Source: Isotricha intestinalis
Taxonomy: Eukaryota > Ciliophora > Litostomatea > Vestibuliferida > Isotrichidae
Length of the DNA: 12,921 bases
Assembly (NCBI GenBank): GCA_023807065.1
Contig: JAJJLU010004452.1
Location: 1-12,921 of the forward strand
Direction: 5' to 3'
A program made the translations under genes and the position numbers. Of this stretch, positions 8,719 through 12,921 are shown piece after piece. Below the pieces are notes generated by a model, which saw only the letters and a list, made by a program, of their open reading frames with translations, made no database searches and had not been told where the DNA came from. Position 1 is the first letter of the stretch; the number at the start of each line of letters is the position of its first letter.

Positions 8719-8750
8719 TTTATTTATTATTTTATTTTTTTTTTTTAAAA
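8719..8750. promoter_or_regulatory. 32-bp divergent spacer between coiled-coil and GTPase genes
   Basis: The two ATG codons face away from each other with only 32 bp between them, all A or T and including a long T run on the + strand. Both genes therefore need a shared ultra-short promoter, or promoter elements and transcription starts inside each other's coding region, or leaderless/near-leaderless transcripts. The GTPase start is supported by the position of its G1 motif (residue 29 onward) but not by a protein N-terminus. No TATA-type element can be told apart from the background. Confidence 0.5.
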
Positions 8751-9543
8751 ATGTATGATGACAAGGAATTGAATATTAGATTATTAGATAATTTAGATGA
8801 TAATATTGATATAGAATTCAATGTAATTGTTCAAGGAAATAAAGGTAAATAATAATTAAAATAATTATAAGTTAGGAGTAGGGAAAACAACTTTTATAAA
8901 TTATTTACATGAAAATTCAAATATTTTTAATGGACCTTCTTTTTCATTAATATCTGAAAATAGTGTGAATACAAATTTAGGAGTTGAATTTGTTGATTTT
9001 CATTATAAAATCAATAATAATATAATTAGATTAAAAATAAGAGAGTCAAAGGAAGATAATTGTTCAAATATTTTTTATCATAATTCAAATTTAATAATAT
9101 TAATGTATGATATAATTAATCAAACAAATTTTGAAAGAATAGATTATTATTATAATAAAATTAAAGAGAAAAAAGGTGAAAATTTTAAAATTTGTTTAGT
9201 AGGAAATAAAAATGATTTAGATTCTAAACGTGTTATTCAAACTAAAAATGCTCTTTTATATTCTCAAAATAATAATTTTGATATATTTTATGAAATTTCG
9301 TGTGTAAATGGATATAATATTAATAATTTATTGGAAGAAATTGTAAAAGTACTCTATCTTCAATATATGAAAAAGGAGTTCAATGATAATTCAAAAAATG
9401 TTTTGAATAATTCCTTAACAGAAAATGAAAATTTAAGTTATTTTAATGAAAGTCAAACAGGATATATAGATATAGAATATGAAAAAGATTTAAACAAAGT
9501 AAATAAAAAGAAAAAATGTTGTGACCATTGTAATATCTATTGA
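8751..9543 (+). CDS. Divergent Rab-like small GTPase, 2 exons (253 aa)
   Basis: Exons are 8751-8844 and 8876-9543; TGA stop. Removing the 31-nt intron restores G1/Walker A, GNKGVGKT at residues 29-36, split by the intron in phase 1 (between bases 1 and 2 of Gly32). G2 Thr is probably T64 (TNLGVEF matches Rab TIGVDF). G4 is NKND (142-145) preceded by ICLVG, and G5 is ISC at 172-174. The Rab-like LIILMYDIINQTNFERI follows switch II. G3 is abnormal: Rab WDTAGQE is replaced by REESK-like residues RESKEDN (87-93), losing the invariant Gly and catalytic Gln. The C-terminus has KKKKCCDHCNIY, consistent with prenylation. At 253 aa it is longer than typical Rabs (about 200-220), with a 20-residue N-terminal extension and a longer switch I. 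The expected role is membrane traffic as a nucleotide-binding switch with impaired hydrolysis; that is inference. Confidence 0.85.
8845..8875 (+). other. 31-nt spliceosomal intron in GTPase gene
   Basis: Begins GTAAAT and ends AGTTAG. It lies inside the codon for Gly32 (phase 1). Its removal joins the two halves of the G1 motif exactly. Using the earlier AG (8870-8871) would put the downstream exon out of frame. If retained, the frame meets TAA at 8850-8852. Confidence 0.9.
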
Positions 9544-10471
9544 ATAAATAATAAAAAAATATTTAAAAATAATTAAAATCTATTATTATTTAATAATTAT
9601 TTGAAATGTTTTCAAATTCAGAAATTTGATTATAAGGATATTTACTAATAAATAATTAAAAAAAAGGTTAGTTTATAAAAGAAGACTTTTTAATTTTTTG
9701 CTCTATTATAATTAGTTAAAATAATAATCAATGAAGTAAATCTATAATTTACAATAATCTATTTTTTATTTGGAAATAAAATAAATTAATTTTTTCCTTT
9801 AAAAAGAGAATACTGGGTATTAGAGTGTTATTTTAAATAAAATAATATTATAATTATGAAATCAATTCAAATAAAAAATAATTCATTATATATATGAAAA
9901 AAAAAATATAAATTTGTTTTGATTTAATTTATGTTCTCAATTCCTAAAAAATTTATATTTCAAATAATGAGTATTTAAATAAATTTATATTAAGTTCTTT
10001 AAAAAAAAATTTCATACTTAATTAATTGAAATGTAAAAGGACATTTTGAAAAAATCTTCGATTTCAATAATTAGTCAAATAAAAAAAGATTCTAAAAATT
10101 TTCTAAGAAAAAAAATATTTTTTATCTATATATCAAATATATATACATTAACATTCTTTTTTGTTGAAATTAGAAATAAATCAGATAAAATCTTTTTCTT
10201 TTGATTTTTTAATTATTTAGGGCTTTATTATATATTCAATATTATATTGAAAAGCAAATTTAATCATTTAAACCAAAATGAGGATAACAATATTGTATTT
10301 TTTTTCATTTAATAAATCCAATGTTTAATGGAAGATTTATTTTAAAATTGAAAAATTTTAGAGAATAAATAAATTTTCATTTTTTTAATAAAAATGTTTT
10401 TATATATTAAATCTTAAATTTATATTTTTTGAAATAAAAAAAAATTATTTAGAGTTTCAAAAAAAGAACTA
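9544..10471. other. AT-rich intergenic region between convergent genes
   Basis: A 928-bp stretch between the 3' ends of the GTPase gene (+) and the 10472-11948 gene (-). No gene, RNA gene or repeat is convincing. The longest open stretch noticed, 55 codons at 10037-10201 on the + strand, follows ATG-TAA and has no usable start. Being long for a convergent spacer, it may hold 3' UTRs or an unrecognised non-coding RNA, but nothing visible shows this. Confidence 0.55.
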
Positions 10472-11948
10472 TCATTCTACATTTTCAATATTTTCATCAT
10501 TTTTAATATCTTTTTCATTTTCAATTTCTTTTTCATTTTCAATTTCTTTTTCATTTTCAATTTCTTTTTCATTTTCAATTTCTTTTTTATTTTCAATTTC
10601 TTTTTCATTTTCAATTTCTTTTTTATTTTCAATTTCTTTTTCATTTTCAATTTCTTTTTCATTTTCCATATCTTTTTCATTTAAATTCTCTTTCTCATAA
10701 TTTTCCATCATTTCTTTCTTTTCTTCAGCTTGAGCAATTTGAAAAGCTTTCTCAAAATCAAAATTTTGAGGATTAAGAGGTAAAAACGTTAAAGCTCTTC
10801 TTTTTACATTTTCAGGCTCAGTTAATTTTCTAAATGCTTGTCTTTTAGGATGATGTTTATTTTCAATTTCCTTTAATGTTTCCTCTACTGTTTGAACACA
10901 TTCTTTTGCAGTCTTTTGAATTTTAATTACATCATTTTTCATTTTATTTAATTTTTGACTTGTTTCTTTTTCAATAGTATTTGCTTTTTCATTTTTATCA
11001 AATGAAGATGGATCTTCAACTTGTTTTGACCATCTATCTTCATCATAATGAAATAAATCTATTGGAAGTAATTTAAATGGCTTTTTCTTTTCTTTTTCTT
11101 TTAAATGTTTTAATATTTTTGCTTTTTCTTTTAATTTTTCAATATCATTAAATAAAGTTAATTCACCTAAAAAAGATAATTTTTCTCTTTGCATTGGTGT
11201 TAAAAATTTTGGCTTTGAAGAAACCTTTACCAAATTACTCTCTGTTAAAAATAAGTTAGAAGAGTTAGAATTAAATAACTTATTTGTTTTTTTCACATTT
11301 GTTGATTTTATATTTTTAGCGAAATCATTTTTTGTTCTTAATTTCTCAAATAATTCATTTTGTTCTTTTTCTGATAAAACTAAATTTTTGTTTAATAAAT
11401 TTGATTCTTCTTTATATCTTTCATTATTTATTTGCTTACTTGTTTTTAATATTTTTGGACATGATTGTGTTTTAAATTCTTCTTTATTATAATAATTCTT
11501 TAATTTTTTTTGTTGAAATCTTTTCTCTTTTAAAAACTTTGGAAGAGTAATAGTAAAATTATTATTTTTATCTAAAGTTAATATTCCATTTTCTAAATTT
11601 TTTCTTTTAAATGAATAATCTTGAATTTTTGGATTATTTAGCATACAACACATTTTTTCTGTATATTTTTTAGAAAGTAAACCCTATATTTTAAAAAATT
11701 TAACTTACTGTAAATATATTTTGTAAAACTTTAATTTCATGTTCTTTTTCAGTTTCTTTTTCACCTAATTTATTTTTTTGATTTTTAAGTTCTTCTTTAT
11801 TATAAAAAAGTCTGTTTAATATCATTAAATCATCCTAAAAATGATTAAATAAAAATACACTTTTTGGTTTTTTATATATAGGATGTGTATTGATTTCAGA
11901 AACATCAAAATCATCTGAAATATATTCTGGGAAAATATTTGTTGACAT
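10472..11948 (-). CDS. Hypothetical protein, 3 exons, hexapeptide-repeat tail (475 aa)
   Basis: Exons are 11948-11859, 11834-11709 and 11683-10472. The ATG follows directly on an in-frame TAA; the stop is TGA followed at once by TAG. The exon joins are phase 0 and exact: KKPKS|DDLMILN and LQNIFT|GLLSKKY. The long third-exon frame alone would start at an internal Met (residue 83). Residues 1-72 are acidic to mixed with a helical segment; about 85-230 basic, Asn/Lys-rich; about 233-280 a helical segment starting LTPMQREKLSFLGELTLF, then PFKLLPIDLFHYDEDRW (residues 274-290); about 305-350 a probable coiled coil; about 350-400 a conserved-looking stretch (RRALTFLPLNPQNFDF); 410-475 a charged hexapeptide array. 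No signal peptide, membrane helix or enzyme motif is seen. I do not recognise the family. Confidence 0.85.
10475..10672 (-). repeat. 18-bp (6-residue) tandem array, 11 units
   Basis: The protein ends in eleven 6-residue units: DMENEK, eight EIEN(E/K)K units, then the decayed DIKNDE and NIENVE. The eight core units (10511-10654) are nearly identical at DNA level. Units 3 and 5 of the array (counting DMENEK as 1) carry Lys at position 5; the other core units carry Glu. The divergent edges and uniform middle are typical of an array expanding internally. All units keep frame up to the stop codon. Confidence 0.9.
11684..11708 (-). other. 25-nt intron 2 of the 10472-11948 gene
   Basis: On the minus strand it begins GTAAGT and ends TATAG, in phase 0 between ACA (Thr) and GGT (Gly). 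Removal joins the frame to the long third exon, which is open for 10 codons upstream of its first ATG. If retained, TAA appears at the third codon. Confidence 0.85.
11835..11858 (-). other. 24-nt intron 1 of the 10472-11948 gene
   Basis: On the minus strand it begins GTATTT and ends TTTTAG, in phase 0. The length is a multiple of three, and the only in-frame stop is its own terminal TAG. An alternative donor 2 nt earlier (GTGTAT) would put TGA in frame right after the junction, so GTATTT is preferred. Confidence 0.8.
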
Positions 11949-12808
11949 TTATACAATTTATAAATTAAAAAATTAAAAAATTGAAAAAACAATTATTTAA
12001 ATTTAAAAATTATAAATTATGTATTATTGGAAAATAATTAAGGATTTAGATATTAATATTGTATTAATAAAATTTGAAAATGTTAAATAAACTATAACAT
12101 TTATATCAAATATTAAAATAAAAATTAAATTTTCAATAACAATAATTATAGTTATTAATTTGTAATATTTTTTGATTTATTTTCTCAAATTTCAATTGTC
12201 ATTTTACATTATTCATTTTAATATCTTGTGCTTCATTTATTGATATAATATTAAATATAAAAATACTTTCTAAGAACACTTAATTTTTATAAAAAATCCA
12301 TATATATAAAAAGTTAATTTATATATATCTTCAAAAATTCTACATATGATATATCACAAATATATTTTAAAAAGAATATAATAAATGATTTTATATATTT
12401 GAAGAGCTTATGAATTGATTCCTTTAGATTATAATGATGATAATTTTTTTATTAATAGAAAGAGATATAAATGATAAGAAAATACAATTACTTATTATTT
12501 ACATAATATTGTATTTTAATGAAAGGAGAATGAACTGGGAATAAAATAAATAAATCTTCTTAACACTCAAATTATAGAAGATTATCTTTTCAATTATTTT
12601 ATTTTTTTTATCTATTTATTTATTTTTTCTTGAAAAAAAAAATATATTATTCTCATTATTATTTACATTTATGAACTAAATAATCAAAAATACAATATCT
12701 CTTATAAATTTCATTATGAGTGAAACAAGTAAAATTTATATCATCAAAAGTTAATTATTAGTTCAGTTGTTTTTTACCTTTTTTCATTAAATTTATTTTT
12801 TTCTATAA
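11949..12808. other. AT-rich intergenic region with weak coding-like islands
   Basis: An 860-bp stretch upstream of the 11948 start codon. It begins with 8-bp-spaced AATTAAAAA-type runs (about 11960-11990). No RNA gene or clear ORF is seen. Two short stretches read like protein but have no start codon or splice sites that fit: plus strand 12403-12474 and minus strand 12659-12754. They could be gene relics, small exons missed here, or chance. Confidence 0.5.
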
Positions 12809-12921
12809 TTAATTAAAATAAAAGTGATTTAATAAATGTTTGATATATTCTCCTTTTAAACCCTCTTTATTTCCGATTATACATTCATTTAATATTTTAT
12901 TATATTTATATTTTTCATCTA
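12809..12921 (-). CDS. Probable 3' end of a gene running off the window (36 aa visible)
   Basis: Reading the minus strand from the right edge (2 bases of a split codon, then 12919 down to the TAA at 12811-12809) gives 36 residues beginning DEKYKYNKILNECIIGN and ending LLNHFYFN. The stretch has more G and C, and a more protein-like mix of codons, than the flanking DNA, and the stop is followed by A/T-only sequence. An open run of this length can occur by chance about once in tens of trials here, so the call is moderate. The family cannot be recognised. It would be tandem with the 10472-11948 gene. Confidence 0.45.
   Translation of the reverse strand, partial: DEKYKYNKILNECIIGNKEGLKGEYIKHLLNHFYFN

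Noticed and set aside
8964..8967. GTG at 8965 as the start of the GTPase
   Set aside because: This would remove the G1 motif. The spliced exon at 8751-8844 restores a complete GxxxxGKT and an ATG start.
10037..10204. 55-codon open frame on the + strand in the 9544-10471 spacer
   Set aside because: It follows ATG-TAA, has no start codon, is rich in Phe/Ile like non-coding T-rich DNA, and this length is expected by chance somewhere in the spacers.
10477..10680. Lys/Met/Ile repeat frame overlapping the hexapeptide array
   Set aside because: It is a second reading frame of the 18-bp repeat; the array repeats in every frame because 18 is a multiple of three.
11651..11653. Internal ATG as the start of the 10472-11948 protein
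   Set aside because: Two short introns with exact phase-0 joins extend the frame upstream to an ATG at 11948 that is directly preceded by an in-frame TAA.
1..12921. TGA read as Trp or TAA/TAG as Gln
   Set aside because: All clear Trp codons are TGG, and all Gln codons are CAA/CAG in very AT-rich DNA. Ends at TAA and TGA fit the protein layouts, including the cysteine tail of the GTPase and a TGA-TAG double stop at 10469-10474.

Overview
The window is eukaryotic nuclear DNA from a protist with an extremely AT-rich genome (by eye well under 25% G+C, with spacers close to pure A/T). Three very short introns were reconstructed (24, 25 and 31 nt). All start GTA and end TAG, and each is supported by an exact reading-frame join. 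The proteins are rich in Asn, Lys, Glu and Ser and end at TAA or TGA. All Gln codons in the long reading frames are CAA/CAG and the clear Trp codons are TGG, so the standard genetic code fits. Tiny GTA...TAG introns, a divergent Rab-like GTPase, a degenerate EF-hand-like protein and long coiled coils together suggest a ciliate that uses the standard code, for example of the litostome/rumen type. That placement is inference; other AT-rich protists or an anaerobic fungus remain possible. No telomere, tRNA, rRNA, transposon or CRISPR was found.

Layout. Positions 1-1059 hold no convincing gene. Two + strand genes follow: a 497-aa protein with degenerate EF-hand-like segments (1060-2553) and an unrecognised basic 484-aa protein (2953-4407). 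A compact block comes next. It holds an unrecognised 272-aa basic protein (4503-5321, minus), a 1101-aa charged coiled-coil protein (5413-8718, minus) and, head-to-head with only 32 bp between start codons, a Rab-like small GTPase (8751-9543, plus, one 31-nt intron). After a gene-poor 928 bp comes a 475-aa minus-strand protein in three exons (10472-11948), which ends in an 18-bp/6-residue repeat array. The right edge probably holds the 3' end of another minus-strand gene (12809-12921).

The only protein with a clear family is the Rab-like GTPase. Its G1 motif is complete only after splicing, its G4 motif is intact, and its G3/switch II motif is badly degenerate. The other products look structural or cytoskeletal: charged helices, coiled coils and basic low-complexity linkers. 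No shared pathway can be read from the sequence. The most unusual things are the degenerate GTPase, the 32-bp divergent spacer, the miniature stop-containing introns, and a 154-nt uninterrupted purine/pyrimidine tract inside the coiled-coil gene.
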